Origin: Alphaproteobacteria bacterium
GTDB lineage: Bacteria > Pseudomonadota > Alphaproteobacteria > Rs-D84
Direction: 5' to 3'
NCBI GenBank assembly: GCA_017534945.1
Contig: JAFXVB010000027.1
Coordinates: 1-32,931, forward strand
Length of the DNA stretch: 32,931 nucleotides
Shown piece by piece: positions 14,473 through 22,395 of the stretch. Position numbers and translations under genes: made by a program. Every line of letters starts with the position of its first letter. Positions within the stretch are counted from its first letter, which is position 1. A model generated the notes under the pieces. That model did no database searches. It saw nothing but the letters and a program-made list of their open reading frames with translations, and was not told the DNA's origin.

Positions 14473-16188
14473 TTATTCTTCTGGGGTTTGCATATTTGGA
14501 ATAGTAATAAGTTGGTTATATGGTCCCAATGGTCTTTCGCCCGTTGTACACCATATATTTTTCAAAGAATCGTTATATTCTTGGGTTGCCGCAACCCAAC
14601 GTTCTTGGATTGCCGCGTCCGCACCAGACGCACCCGCCAATGCACCAAGCCCCGCACCACCCGCAGTGCCAATCAATGTGGATTTCATACGGGCTTTGTT
14701 GCTGAAATCAACCATTGCGCCATCGTCCGCAGATTGTGATACAGGATGGAAATTATCCAAATCAATTGCGGTTGTGGTCGTATTGGTCGTTCCGTTTGTA
14801 TTCGCGGTGGACGCAACCCCAGTCTGTGCCGTTCCCAGTTTATTTCCTTGTAAGTCATACACAGGACGGCCTTTCAATTTACCTTTTAATTCTTTTGCCC
14901 AATCAGCGTATTTATAACCGAACAGTTTTTTAGCGTCGGCATCGTCAACTTCTATCATTGCGCCGGTTGTTGAACCAATTTTGGTTGCAGATTTAATTTT
15001 TACATAATCGCCACTGCCTTCCATTATTTTATCAGTCCCAGATTCAACATTTTTATATTTGCGACTTGCATCTATTTTTTGCAAATTGCGTCGGCAATCT
15101 TCGCCGACGTCTATATTATCAGCCTTGCAACCCTCAACTTGGGTGCCTTCGAATTCTATATTTTTCAATGCGACAAATTGGCAATTGTCCCATTTTTTGC
15201 TGTTTTCAGTATCCACAGTACATAAATATGATGCTTTGGTGGTGTAATTATAGAATAACGGAACGTTTTCCAATTTATCGCTGGCATCGTTACCACCGAC
15301 CTCTAACATACCGTATAAGCATTTTGCTTCGACCACATCACCTTTATCGTTGGCTTTTGCATTTTTATAGATTTGGCATTTATCAATCCTTAATACATCG
15401 TCCCCAGATGCCATTAAATTCCCAGCCACCGCACCCGCCGCGGCATTCACACCGGTTGATAATATAACACTGCCGGTTTTATAGTCGTTTACCTGGGTTG
15501 ATGCCGTCATCAATGCCGCACCGCCCAATGCACCAATCGCTGTGCTTTGTAATTTTTCTTTATTTGTTCCCAGTGGAGAATCACTGCCGGCTTCGCCTTT
15601 GCCAACCAGATTACCACCCAATCCACCAACAACCGCCGCCGCCAAAATTTTAAATCCGGCATTTGATTTGTTTTCTTTGGCCATAACTTTTTCGACATCT
15701 GCGATGGTTGGTGCCGCATCCGCAGGATATTCAAATTCGCGTCCCTTTGGGGTCACATCAGAAAAATCATCAATGTTGCATTTCATACTGTCGCCCGCCG
15801 CCAAATACGCAGTTGCCAATACAGTATAATTTGATGTTGAACCATTTTTATAAGAACGCAATTCTACATAAGATACACATGTCGCATCGCCACCACGTTT
15901 TAACCCAGTTGTTGGAACCGCCCAATCAAATTTACCGCTGGGATAAATAGAACTGCATGCGTCCATAGTTGTTGGCGATACATTTAACACTTCGCCATTA
16001 CTGTTTGTGACGACACGCGCCGGTTGTGGTTCCATTTGCATTTGCGCCGCCATCGCACTTACTTGGATTTGATTTTGCATTAATGAAGAATTACTGACAC
16101 GCAAAGCCGCATTTGCCACTGAATACGGAAACAGCACTGTCGCCGCCGGTAATGACAAAATTAAAAAACCTAACTTTTGCGTATTCAT
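14473..16188 (-). CDS. Secreted glycine-zipper envelope protein, unknown function
   Basis: Encodes 571 residues from the ATG at 16188, chosen because it begins a signal peptide (MNTQKLGFLILSL, hydrophobic core, ANA cleavage site). The upstream in-frame extension lies in the tail of the previous gene. Several glycine-rich, zipper-like segments occur (GGLGGNLVG, GALGGAALM, AGAVAGNLMASG, GTAGGAGLGALAG), a pattern that mediates membrane association or oligomerisation. Around ten cysteines are spread through the mature part, suggesting a periplasmic disulfide-bonded protein. It follows the beta-barrel gene by 19 bases, with no clear ribosome binding site, so the two are likely expressed together. 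Family not recognised. Confidence 0.7.
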   Translation of the reverse strand: MNTQKLGFLILSLPAATVLFPYSVANAALRVSNSSLMQNQIQVSAMAAQMQMEPQPARVVTNSNGEVLNVSPTTMDACSSIYPSGKFDWAVPTTGLKRGGDATCVSYVELRSYKNGSTSNYTVLATAYLAAGDSMKCNIDDFSDVTPKGREFEYPADAAPTIADVEKVMAKENKSNAGFKILAAAVVGGLGGNLVGKGEAGSDSPLGTNKEKLQSTAIGALGGAALMTASTQVNDYKTGSVILSTGVNAAAGAVAGNLMASGDDVLRIDKCQIYKNAKANDKGDVVEAKCLYGMLEVGGNDASDKLENVPLFYNYTTKASYLCTVDTENSKKWDNCQFVALKNIEFEGTQVEGCKADNIDVGEDCRRNLQKIDASRKYKNVESGTDKIMEGSGDYVKIKSATKIGSTTGAMIEVDDADAKKLFGYKYADWAKELKGKLKGRPVYDLQGNKLGTAQTGVASTANTNGTTNTTTTAIDLDNFHPVSQSADDGAMVDFSNKARMKSTLIGTAGGAGLGALAGASGADAAIQERWVAATQEYNDSLKNIWCTTGERPLGPYNQLITIPNMQTPEE

Positions 16189-16207
16189 ATTTGTGTGCCA
16201 TGTTGTT

Positions 16208-17329
16208 TTAGAATTGCAAACGCAAACGCGCACCAATATCCAAAGTGCTTAAATTCGCGCTTTCTGTCCAATTGGTATAATGTGCAACGGTTGGGAATCC
16301 TTCTTCACCAGGATAATACCCAGAACCATCACTTATCCATTCTGTTTGTGTTAAAACAATACTGCCCGAAGATTTGACTTTACCCATATGCATATAACGG
16401 ATAAACAAATCTAATTTCATACCGTTGCCGAGTTCTGTACTGACACCGCCCTCTAAAGCAAATGCCAATTGTTCATTTGTACCACCATTATGATATGCCT
16501 CTATATCCGAAACACCGGTTGGGTCACCCGCGGGTGTTGTCAATGGATCGCCTTCGGAATAAAATGTTCCATCATATACGACATAGTCCGCCGTTGTATT
16601 CAATGCAATACCAACACCGGCACCAATATATGGACGAAGCGAACCGCCCGCCAAATATCCAGTATATGAATCAATATTATAATATAAATTCAACAAAGTC
16701 GCATTTGATGTTATTGCACCACCTGTTCCTGTCGCGGTCACGTAACCCCCAGAACCATCCGAAGTTTGCACAGTTTGTGGATACGATATATTGGCATAAC
16801 GTGAATAAGAAAAGTCTATGCGCAAATCACTGTTGATTGCGGCACCCAAAGACAATTGAAACGGAATAATTGTATCTTTCATCAATGATGCACCTTGGAA
16901 AGCCCCAGGCACCATGTATGCGCCTTCTTCACCGGCATAATCAGCCTTCATTTCACCCATAACACTGAGTGTATAAGCCGCCGACAAACCGATATACAGG
17001 CCACTGTCCGCCAATCTATCAAAATCTTCACTTTGATAATAACGCCGTCCCGCATTTATCGAAGATGACCCGACACGCGGCAAAGCACCCGTCACACGCG
17101 TTGGTTGCGCCGCCGCCACAGAATTTGTCGCGATAACATTACCATTTGCAGTTGGCAAATAAACCGTGCGCCCCGCATTTTGGTTTTGATATACCATTGG
17201 TTGCGTTGCAACACGACCCAAATTTGCCTGACCATTATAACCAGTGTACACAGGATACGCCGCATGTGCCGCCACCGGCAGCCCAACAAATAACGCGGCA
17301 AAAGTCCCGAAAATGTTGATGTTTTTCAT
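16208..17329 (-). CDS. Outer-membrane beta-barrel protein, surface-antigen-like
   Basis: A 373-residue protein with a signal peptide (MKNINIFGTFAALFVGLPVAAHA). Residues ~30-110 are a low-complexity linker rich in Gln, Asn and Val. From YIGLSAAYTLS onward alternating hydrophobic strands form a likely 8-strand barrel: LRIDFSYSRY, RPYIGAGVGIAL, GMKLDLFIRYMHMG, and a last strand LDIGARLRLQF ending in Phe, the C-terminal signal for outer-membrane insertion. Resembles small OmpA/Surface_Ag_2-type barrels, exact family unsure. GGACAGAGA precedes the start. First gene of a two-gene unit with the glycine-zipper protein. Confidence 0.8.
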   Translation of the reverse strand: MKNINIFGTFAALFVGLPVAAHAAYPVYTGYNGQANLGRVATQPMVYQNQNAGRTVYLPTANGNVIATNSVAAAQPTRVTGALPRVGSSSINAGRRYYQSEDFDRLADSGLYIGLSAAYTLSVMGEMKADYAGEEGAYMVPGAFQGASLMKDTIIPFQLSLGAAINSDLRIDFSYSRYANISYPQTVQTSDGSGGYVTATGTGGAITSNATLLNLYYNIDSYTGYLAGGSLRPYIGAGVGIALNTTADYVVYDGTFYSEGDPLTTPAGDPTGVSDIEAYHNGGTNEQLAFALEGGVSTELGNGMKLDLFIRYMHMGKVKSSGSIVLTQTEWISDGSGYYPGEEGFPTVAHYTNWTESANLSTLDIGARLRLQF

Positions 17330-17354
17330 TCTCTGTCCATATTTCTTTTATACT

Positions 17355-17383
17355 ATTATATCATAAAAATCCCCCATAAAAAA
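17355..17383 (-). promoter_or_regulatory. Promoter of the beta-barrel operon
   Basis: Perfect TATAAT on the minus strand (17355-17360), 25 bases before the ATG. The -35 region is only T-rich (TTTTTT at 17 bases), so the box is weak. Confidence 0.45.
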
Positions 17384-17399
17384 GCATTTATTGTAAAAG

Positions 17400-17426
17400 A
17401 AAAATCCCCACGAAATTTCGCGGGGA
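17400..17426 (-). terminator. Terminator of the porin-like gene
   Basis: Minus-strand TCCCCGCGAAA pairs with TTTCGTGGGGA (one G-T) and is followed by TTTTTC, about 30 bases past the stop. Confidence 0.75.
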
Positions 17427-17456
17427 AATGTCCAATATAAAATTTAGATTCAAAGT

Positions 17457-18473
17457 TTAGAAGCGAACGTTCGCACGAACACCGACTTCGGCTTTGACAT
17501 CTGTTCCGTTTTGTGAACCACTGTGTGATTGATCAAATGTGTATTCGCCAACCAACGCCAATTGGAAACTGTCTGTGATTTGGTTTGCCAAAACAGCAGT
17601 CAAGATATATTCGTTCCAACCGTCGTTCATATCAGCAGTTTGCAACAATAAACCTTTTACAGCCTGATTTTGCAAATCTTGCATCACAGGATTTGATTGC
17701 GGAACCAATGGTGTATGGATAGATTTTACACCGTTGTCAGAATGTTCAACAAATTTGAAAGTTCCACCAAAGGACCAACGATCGTTTGCCTGATAAAAGG
17801 CGTTCAAACCAATCGTTGTTTCATTGGACGATTTCAAATCAACCGCAACTTGGTCTGGAAAACCAATAGCAGACAATCCCATCGCGCTAACATCAATTTC
17901 ATTGTTGTGATTGCCAAATGTTTGCAAATATTCTGCAAAGATAGATGTAGTCAATTTAGACCATCTTTTACCAAACTTTGTTCCGGCAACCGCACCCCAA
18001 CGACCGTTAGAGAAATTGTCGTATTGGAAACCAGTTGCAGAATAAGAACCCTTCATTGGTGATACACCGGACAAATATGCTTCGCCATAGATGTCCCAAA
18101 CCAAGTTTTCTGGGGTTTCAATAACGCGATAGTTCAAGCCCAAACGGCCACGATGCATACCCTTGCGGTCAATATCGCCGTTGTGTGTATAGCCCAGCGA
18201 GATATATGTGCTTAAACTATCAGAAATACCATAACCGAAATCTTCGGCAAGGCGCCATACAGGAAATTCAGGATCACCAGCATGACTTTTCTTTTGTAAT
18301 GCCTCTGTATGATCTGCCTTTTTATACATCAATCCCGCACCAGTTTTGGAATAAAACTGACCCGCGGTTGGAATATAAAGTGGATTTTCCATATTTTTTG
18401 TGACAGATGCCATGGCCCCTGTTGTCATCATTGTTGCCGCAGCAATCGCCACAGTTTTCAAAGTTTTTTTCAT
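17457..18473 (-). CDS. Porin-like outer-membrane beta-barrel protein
   Basis: Encodes 338 residues from the ATG at 18473, chosen because AAGGAG precedes it and a signal peptide begins there (MKKTLKTVAIAAATMMTTGAMA). The mature protein is a run of amphipathic strands (LSTYISLGYTHNG, RGRLGLNYRVIE, WDIYGEAYLSG, TSIFAEYLQTF, TTIGLNAFYQAN, FQLALVGEYTF) and ends in GVRANVRF with C-terminal Phe. About 12 strands can be guessed. Substrate or pore function is not visible. Single-gene unit with a strong promoter and a ~110-base leader containing a direct repeat. Confidence 0.8.
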   Translation of the reverse strand: MKKTLKTVAIAAATMMTTGAMASVTKNMENPLYIPTAGQFYSKTGAGLMYKKADHTEALQKKSHAGDPEFPVWRLAEDFGYGISDSLSTYISLGYTHNGDIDRKGMHRGRLGLNYRVIETPENLVWDIYGEAYLSGVSPMKGSYSATGFQYDNFSNGRWGAVAGTKFGKRWSKLTTSIFAEYLQTFGNHNNEIDVSAMGLSAIGFPDQVAVDLKSSNETTIGLNAFYQANDRWSFGGTFKFVEHSDNGVKSIHTPLVPQSNPVMQDLQNQAVKGLLLQTADMNDGWNEYILTAVLANQITDSFQLALVGEYTFDQSHSGSQNGTDVKAEVGVRANVRF

Positions 18474-18509
18474 CGAATACTCCTTAGTTTTGTGATGAAA
18501 TTCGTAACC

Positions 18510-18560
18510 CCCATTATTGGCAAGATTACGGTTATTGCCCGCACCACCCATTATTGGCAA
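18510..18560. repeat. Direct repeat in the porin leader
   Basis: The 14-mer CCCATTATTGGCAA occurs at 18510-18523 and again at 18547-18560, 37 bases apart, inside the transcribed leader of the porin-like gene. Confidence 0.7.
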
Positions 18561-18587
18561 TAGTGCGCTTTGTGGCATAACAAGGAC

Positions 18588-18616
18588 ATTATTCTATATA
18601 TCAATGCGGATGTCAA
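18588..18616 (-). promoter_or_regulatory. Promoter of the porin-like gene
   Basis: Perfect TTGACA (18611-18616), 17-base spacer, AATAAT (18588-18593) on the minus strand, predicting transcription from about 18581 and a leader of ~110 bases. Confidence 0.6.
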
Positions 18617-18718
18617 AACAATCTTTTACTTGACAAGGGGGATTGAAATATCAATTTGGTGCACTACATATATATGACAAGGTAGGAAACTTTGTCGCAA
18701 AAACCAAAGGAGTCCGCC

Positions 18719-19273
18719 ATGACACAAAATGTAAAACAGCAATTAAATTCCATGTATGTCGGTTTTGTTTTCGTATATTGGGGCGACGATGAAAAGTCTT
18801 GCCAGTTGGGAACCGCAAAACAAAAATCGTTGCAACAAATGAAAAGTTTTGCCAAAACCATAGACAAGAAAAATCCTGTATTTGATAAAATCAAATCTTC
18901 GGTTGATGAAATGACCCAGTCTGTATCTAAACAGATTATGACCGATAAATCGTCAAATATGGTTTTGGATAACAAACAAAAACAACAATACAAACAATTT
19001 GGTCAAAACCAGGTTGCAACCAGTAAAAAGAATTTACAATCGATTATCGAACGCGAGCAAAATTCTAGGCACAACAACACATTGGCACGCCAGAAAGAAG
19101 CCGTCGAAAAATCAAAGCAGCAAGATATGGTGGCCAAACGAAACGCTATGCAATACCGTCCGACAAAAACTAACGAGGTATCGATGGGCGCAAAACCGTC
19201 TGTGATGATTGAACGCATGGACCAGCGCACATTATTGCAATTGTTGAAAGAACGCAAAATGCAAAATGCCGCT
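18719..19273 (+). CDS. Hypothetical Gln/Lys-rich helical protein
   Basis: Encodes 184-185 residues from the ATG at 18719 after AAAGGAG; an upstream in-frame TTG lacks a binding site. The N-terminal ~40 residues look folded (MYVGFVFVYWGDDEKSCQLG). The rest is strongly helical and rich in Gln, Lys, Ser and Asn (KQKQQYKQF, RQKEAVEKSKQQ) and ends in RTLLQLLKERKM. No signal peptide or membrane segment. Own terminator at 19286. Family not recognised. The final TAA occupies 19274-19276. Confidence 0.65.
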
Positions 19274-19285
19274 TAAAAAATAAAG

Positions 19286-19309
19286 AACCGTCCAAATGGA
19301 CGGTTTTTT
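19286..19309. terminator. Terminator between the 185-residue and 168-residue unknown genes
   Basis: AACCGTCC (19286-19293) and GGACGGTT (19298-19305), perfect 8-bp stem with an AAAT loop, followed by TTTT on the plus strand. Confidence 0.85.
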
Positions 19310-19317
19310 GTTTATGT

Positions 19318-19824
19318 TTATTTTGTATTTTCTTTTATTTGTTTCATACGAATATCATACATATGCTGAATATTATTTTGATTACCACAGTAATTTTCGG
19401 CACGATAATAAACATTAAAATCTACCCAACTGACAAACCCATGTATTACTGCGCAATAAATTGTTGGACCGTCCGGTCTGAGACTGAAATCACCATTTAA
19501 ATAACGCACACGGTTTCCAAATTCTCGTCTTTCATATATTTCGCATATGTCCTTGTTATCATAACTTACCGTAAAACTGTTATATTTGTATTTTCTGATA
19601 CAATGTGGGCCCCAATTTTGTATATTTTCATCGTGTTTATAAGATTTCACAGTTAACCCAGGTATTTGCAACAAAACGGTCAACCATACGTTATAATCGC
19701 TGGAACTGTATGGTCTTTTGGAAAAGAACTGCACCCCCTGTTTATAATAACCGTTCCAAACATCGTTTTCAGTCAATTTGGTCTTACCTTCTGGATACAA
19801 TCTAAAACTTGCTGGTGTAGCCAT
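19318..19824 (-). CDS. Hypothetical 168-residue protein rich in Tyr, Trp and Asn
   Basis: The ATG follows AAAGGAG. The sequence is aromatic and polar (FRLYPEGKTKL, WNGYYKQGVQFF, NVWLTVLLQIPG, YKYNSFTVSYDN) with three cysteines, suggesting a compact beta-containing cytosolic domain without signal peptide. Single-gene unit with a consensus promoter. It converges with the 185-residue unknown gene. Family not recognised. Confidence 0.65.
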   Translation of the reverse strand: MATPASFRLYPEGKTKLTENDVWNGYYKQGVQFFSKRPYSSSDYNVWLTVLLQIPGLTVKSYKHDENIQNWGPHCIRKYKYNSFTVSYDNKDICEIYERREFGNRVRYLNGDFSLRPDGPTIYCAVIHGFVSWVDFNVYYRAENYCGNQNNIQHMYDIRMKQIKENTK

Positions 19825-19853
19825 AATTTTACTCCTTTATTGTATTCAGAGTA

Positions 19854-19882
19854 AATATAATACAAAAAACAATAATTGTCAA
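19854..19882 (-). promoter_or_regulatory. Promoter of the 168-residue unknown gene
   Basis: Perfect TTGACA (19877-19882), 17-base spacer, TATATT (19854-19859) on the minus strand. Closely similar in sequence to the promoter at 12006-12033. Confidence 0.65.
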
Positions 19883-19884
19883 GT

Positions 19885-21123
19885 TTATTTGTGTTTATAT
19901 GCCAATATATATTGTTGCATTTGTGGTAAATATTTTTGTGGAATTAAATTCCGCGGTATCAATAACGAATTCCCCTGGCCCGCAGACATTTTGGGTAATT
20001 CTGTGCCATTTTTGGCATTTATAATTTTATCCAACTTTATTGTAAATTTATCATGCGGCAACAAGAAAGTAATTTCGTCCCCTGCCCTAATCTCGTTACG
20101 TAATTCAAATGTAATATTTTTATCATCCACCATGGTGATAACACCAGCCGCATGATAAGCAGAATCAGATTTGGTTGTGTCGTAATTATGTGCGGTGTCT
20201 GGCAATGGGCCGTCAAAAAATGCGGTTGTGTATCCACGAGATTCCAACACACTTAAATCCGCCATAAATGGTGCCATGTCAAAATTATCTGGGTCACGCG
20301 CCCACGCGTCAATTGCGTTGCGGTATGCACGAACAACGCTGCCGACATAATATTCACTACGGTTGCGCCCTTCTATCTTTAATGAATCTGGGGCTGATTC
20401 CAAGACTTCGGCGATACGTGGCATTAAACACAAATCTTTACTGTTCAAAATATATGCGCCATGTTCATCTTCATCAATTGGCATTTCGATACCACTTTCA
20501 ACCTCGCGCAATATCACATCATATTTCCAACGGCACAGTTGCGCACACGCACCACGATTTGATGGGCGACCGGTTATATAATTAGAAAGCAGACAACGGC
20601 CAGAATACGCCATACACATCGCGCCATGAACAAATATTTCAAGTTTGATATCCGGACATTGTTTTCGGATACTGCAAAATTCATTGTGCGATACCTCACG
20701 CGCGAGGACACAAAGCGACGCACCCGCTGATTTCCAGAATTTAACCGATGCGGCCGAACAAATATTCGCCTGGGTTGATACATGAATTGGCATATCCGGA
20801 AAATGTTCACGCACCCACATCATAACACCCGCGTCCGCCACAATTAACGCGTCTGGCTTTAAATAATCTATGACTTCCGCGACACGTGGCATATTTTGGA
20901 AATCAGTATCGTGCGCAAACAGGTTAAATGCCAAATAAACCTTTTTGCCGTGTGCATGGGCAAATTCGATTCCTTGTTTTACACCATCAACATCAATTTT
21001 TGCGCGCGCACGCATAGAAAACCCCGGCAATCCTGCATAAATTGCATCTGCGCCGTATAAAACCGCCGTTTTAAAAGCGTCCAATGTGCCCGCCGGCGCC
21101 AAAAGTTCAGGTAATTTTTTCAT
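19885..21123 (-). CDS. Peptidase U32 family protein, TrhP/YegQ-like
   Basis: Encodes 412 residues from the ATG at 21123. A longer frame runs back through the tRNA gene and is an artefact. The N-terminus LLAPAGTLDAFKTAVLYGADAIYAG is the family's TIM-barrel opening. The U32 signature is EIFVHGAMCMAYSGRCLLSNYI, with cysteines completed by RGACAQLCRW for a likely iron-sulfur cluster. E. coli TrhP (YegQ) takes part in prephenate-dependent hydroxylation of tRNA uridine-34, and this is the likeliest role. Other U32 members act in ubiquinone hydroxylation (UbiU/UbiV) or as collagenase-like proteins. Adjacent to, and divergent from, tRNA-Thr. Confidence 0.88.
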   Translation of the reverse strand: MKKLPELLAPAGTLDAFKTAVLYGADAIYAGLPGFSMRARAKIDVDGVKQGIEFAHAHGKKVYLAFNLFAHDTDFQNMPRVAEVIDYLKPDALIVADAGVMMWVREHFPDMPIHVSTQANICSAASVKFWKSAGASLCVLAREVSHNEFCSIRKQCPDIKLEIFVHGAMCMAYSGRCLLSNYITGRPSNRGACAQLCRWKYDVILREVESGIEMPIDEDEHGAYILNSKDLCLMPRIAEVLESAPDSLKIEGRNRSEYYVGSVVRAYRNAIDAWARDPDNFDMAPFMADLSVLESRGYTTAFFDGPLPDTAHNYDTTKSDSAYHAAGVITMVDDKNITFELRNEIRAGDEITFLLPHDKFTIKLDKIINAKNGTELPKMSAGQGNSLLIPRNLIPQKYLPQMQQYILAYKHK

Positions 21124-21154
21124 AACAACCCATTTTTTTGTAATTTTTACCAAG

Positions 21155-21182
21155 ATTATAATTTTATACTTGAAATTATCAA
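21155..21182 (-). promoter_or_regulatory. Promoter of the U32 gene
   Basis: Minus-strand TTGATA (21177-21182), 16-base spacer, perfect TATAAT (21155-21160). It overlaps the divergent tRNA promoter. Confidence 0.6.
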
Positions 21183-21198
21183 ATAAAAAATATATGAT
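21170..21198 (+). promoter_or_regulatory. Promoter of tRNA-Thr
   Basis: TTGAAA (21170-21175), 17-base spacer, TATGAT (21193-21198), ending 11 bases before the mature tRNA 5' end. Confidence 0.6.
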
Positions 21199-21209
21199 TG
21201 CTCTACATT

Positions 21210-21285
21210 GCCAGTTTAGCTCAGCTGGTAGAGCATCTGATTTGTAATCAGAGGGTCGTTGGTTCAAGTCCGACAACTGGCACCA
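21210..21285 (+). tRNA. tRNA-Thr (anticodon TGT)
   Basis: A 76-base cloverleaf. Acceptor stem GCCAGTT/AACTGGC, D arm GCTC-AGCTGGTA-GAGC, anticodon stem TCTGA/TCAGA around loop TTTGTAA with TGT at the anticodon, and T arm GTTGG-TTCAAGT-CCGAC. Discriminator A, with CCA encoded in the genome. TGT reads ACA/ACN threonine codons. Confidence 0.97.
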
Positions 21286-21298
21286 GGAAAATTATTAG

Positions 21299-21336
21299 CC
21301 CGCGCACTGAAAAAGCGTGGGCTTAAATTTTTTTAA
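21299..21336 (+). terminator. Terminator of tRNA-Thr
   Basis: GCCCGCGC pairs with GCGTGGGC (one G-T) around a 9-base loop, followed by TTAAATTTTTTT. Confidence 0.75.
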
Positions 21337-21377
21337 TGCCGGATATACAACAATCAAACAACTGTTAAAGCGTATTG

Positions 21378-21406
21378 TTGCTTTCAAATGCGATTTGTGT
21401 TATAAT
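21378..21406 (+). promoter_or_regulatory. Promoter of fibre gene B
   Basis: TTGCTT (21378-21383), 17-base spacer, perfect TATAAT (21401-21406). Boxes and spacing match the fibre A promoter exactly. Predicted start near 21413, leader ~116 bases. Confidence 0.75.
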
Positions 21407-21417
21407 ATATGCATATT

Positions 21418-21446
21418 CAGCGGACGTTTTGTCGGCTGTTTTTTTT
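21418..21446 (+). terminator. Fibre B leader hairpin A
   Basis: CAGCGGAC pairs with GTCGGCTG (one mismatch) around a 5-base loop, then eight Ts. It is almost identical to hairpin A of fibre A, which has seven Ts. Confidence 0.6.
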
Positions 21447-21450
21447 ATTA

Positions 21451-21475
21451 CCATCGCTTTTTTGCGGTGGCTTTT
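21451..21475 (+). terminator. Fibre B leader hairpin C'
   Basis: CCATCGC (21451-21457) pairs with GCGGTGG (21464-21470, one T-G) around six Ts, then CTTTT. Its sequence is unrelated to hairpin C of fibre A and it sits second, not last, in the leader. Confidence 0.5.
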
Positions 21476-21508
21476 ATCCCACATAGCCTTGGCGAAGTGG
21501 GATTTTTT
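21476..21508 (+). terminator. Fibre B leader hairpin B
   Basis: ATCCCAC (21476-21482) and GTGGGAT (21497-21503), perfect 7-bp stem with a CCTTGG-containing loop, then six Ts. The ribosome binding site AAAGGAG follows 12 bases later. Confidence 0.65.
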
Positions 21509-21528
21509 GTTATAACAAAGGAGTTTAA

Positions 21529-22395
21529 ATGCAAAAAGTATCATACATGGGAAACGGCGAAACCACAGAATTCGCATTTAATTTCCCATATTTTGAAAAT
21601 TCAAATATTGTCGTTACCAAAAACGGCGCCGCTGCAACTGGATATGACATCATTGGAACATCGGCGGGATTGGATGCAGATATTCCGTACACCGGCGGCA
21701 CAGTTGTATTCGAAGTTGCACCAACGGCGTTGGACAATATTACAATCGCGCGGCAATTGCCATTGACCCGTATTGTTGATTATCAACCTTTGGCGAAAAT
21801 AGACCCGACGACATTAAATCAAGACATGAATTACACAATGGAAGTGTTAAAAGATTTACAAGATGAATTAGACGGGCTGATGACTCAATATGCAGAAATT
21901 GCAGATAAAGAATCGACAACCACTCTGTTGGCGCGGATTGCCGCGATTCATGATGAAATTGTTGCGATTGATGCAAAAATTACTGCATTGGGCGATGTTT
22001 CGCAAATCCGCAGTGATATAACCGATTTGAATACACGAACAAATAATTTGTTGGATTATGTAATTGAATCACAATTACCAACCGCAGAAAATGACTATAC
22101 TTGGTATCGTAAATATAAATCTGGATGGGTCGAACAAGGCGGTTATATAATGAATGGCACCGGCAGTTATGGTAAAAAACTTGTGAATTTAATTGTTGAA
22201 ATGGCAAATGTTTATTATTACATAGATGCAGGCATACGTTGGGGTAATGAATCCCATTGGTACACATCAAACACCGCCGCCGGTTTAGCCCAAGTCACAG
22301 ATGTATCAGGCCCAGTCACAGAGGTCACAACAACATCATTTAAATTACAAGGCTTTTCAAGTCATTGTTGGATGGCGTGTGGTATGGCCGCATAA
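21529..22395 (+). CDS. Phage tail-fibre-like protein B
   Basis: A 288-residue protein. Its first 71 coding bases are identical to those of fibre A and residues 1-147 remain highly similar (aromatic beta-rich opening, then a helical ETLKDLQDEL-type segment, seen here as MEVLKDLQDELDGL). The C-terminal ~140 residues are unrelated to fibre A: a short coiled region (VSQIRSDITDLNTRTNNLLD), then YTWYRKYKSGWVEQGGYI, a motif I associate with phage tail-fibre tip domains, and a Trp/Tyr-rich end. No signal peptide, no neighbouring phage structural genes. It follows tRNA-Thr and converges on the heptose glycan operon. Its promoter and leader match fibre A. Function as a receptor-binding protein is inference. 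Confidence 0.65.
   Translation: MQKVSYMGNGETTEFAFNFPYFENSNIVVTKNGAAATGYDIIGTSAGLDADIPYTGGTVVFEVAPTALDNITIARQLPLTRIVDYQPLAKIDPTTLNQDMNYTMEVLKDLQDELDGLMTQYAEIADKESTTTLLARIAAIHDEIVAIDAKITALGDVSQIRSDITDLNTRTNNLLDYVIESQLPTAENDYTWYRKYKSGWVEQGGYIMNGTGSYGKKLVNLIVEMANVYYYIDAGIRWGNESHWYTSNTAAGLAQVTDVSGPVTEVTTTSFKLQGFSSHCWMACGMAA

Noticed and set aside
18474-18578. 36-residue N-terminal extension of the porin-like protein
   Set aside because: It would bury the signal peptide and lacks a binding site, whereas AAGGAG directly precedes the ATG at 18473.
21124-21276. N-terminal extension of the U32 protein that begins inside the tRNA-Thr gene
   Set aside because: It is the antisense translation of the tRNA; the true start at 21123 opens directly with the conserved family N-terminus.
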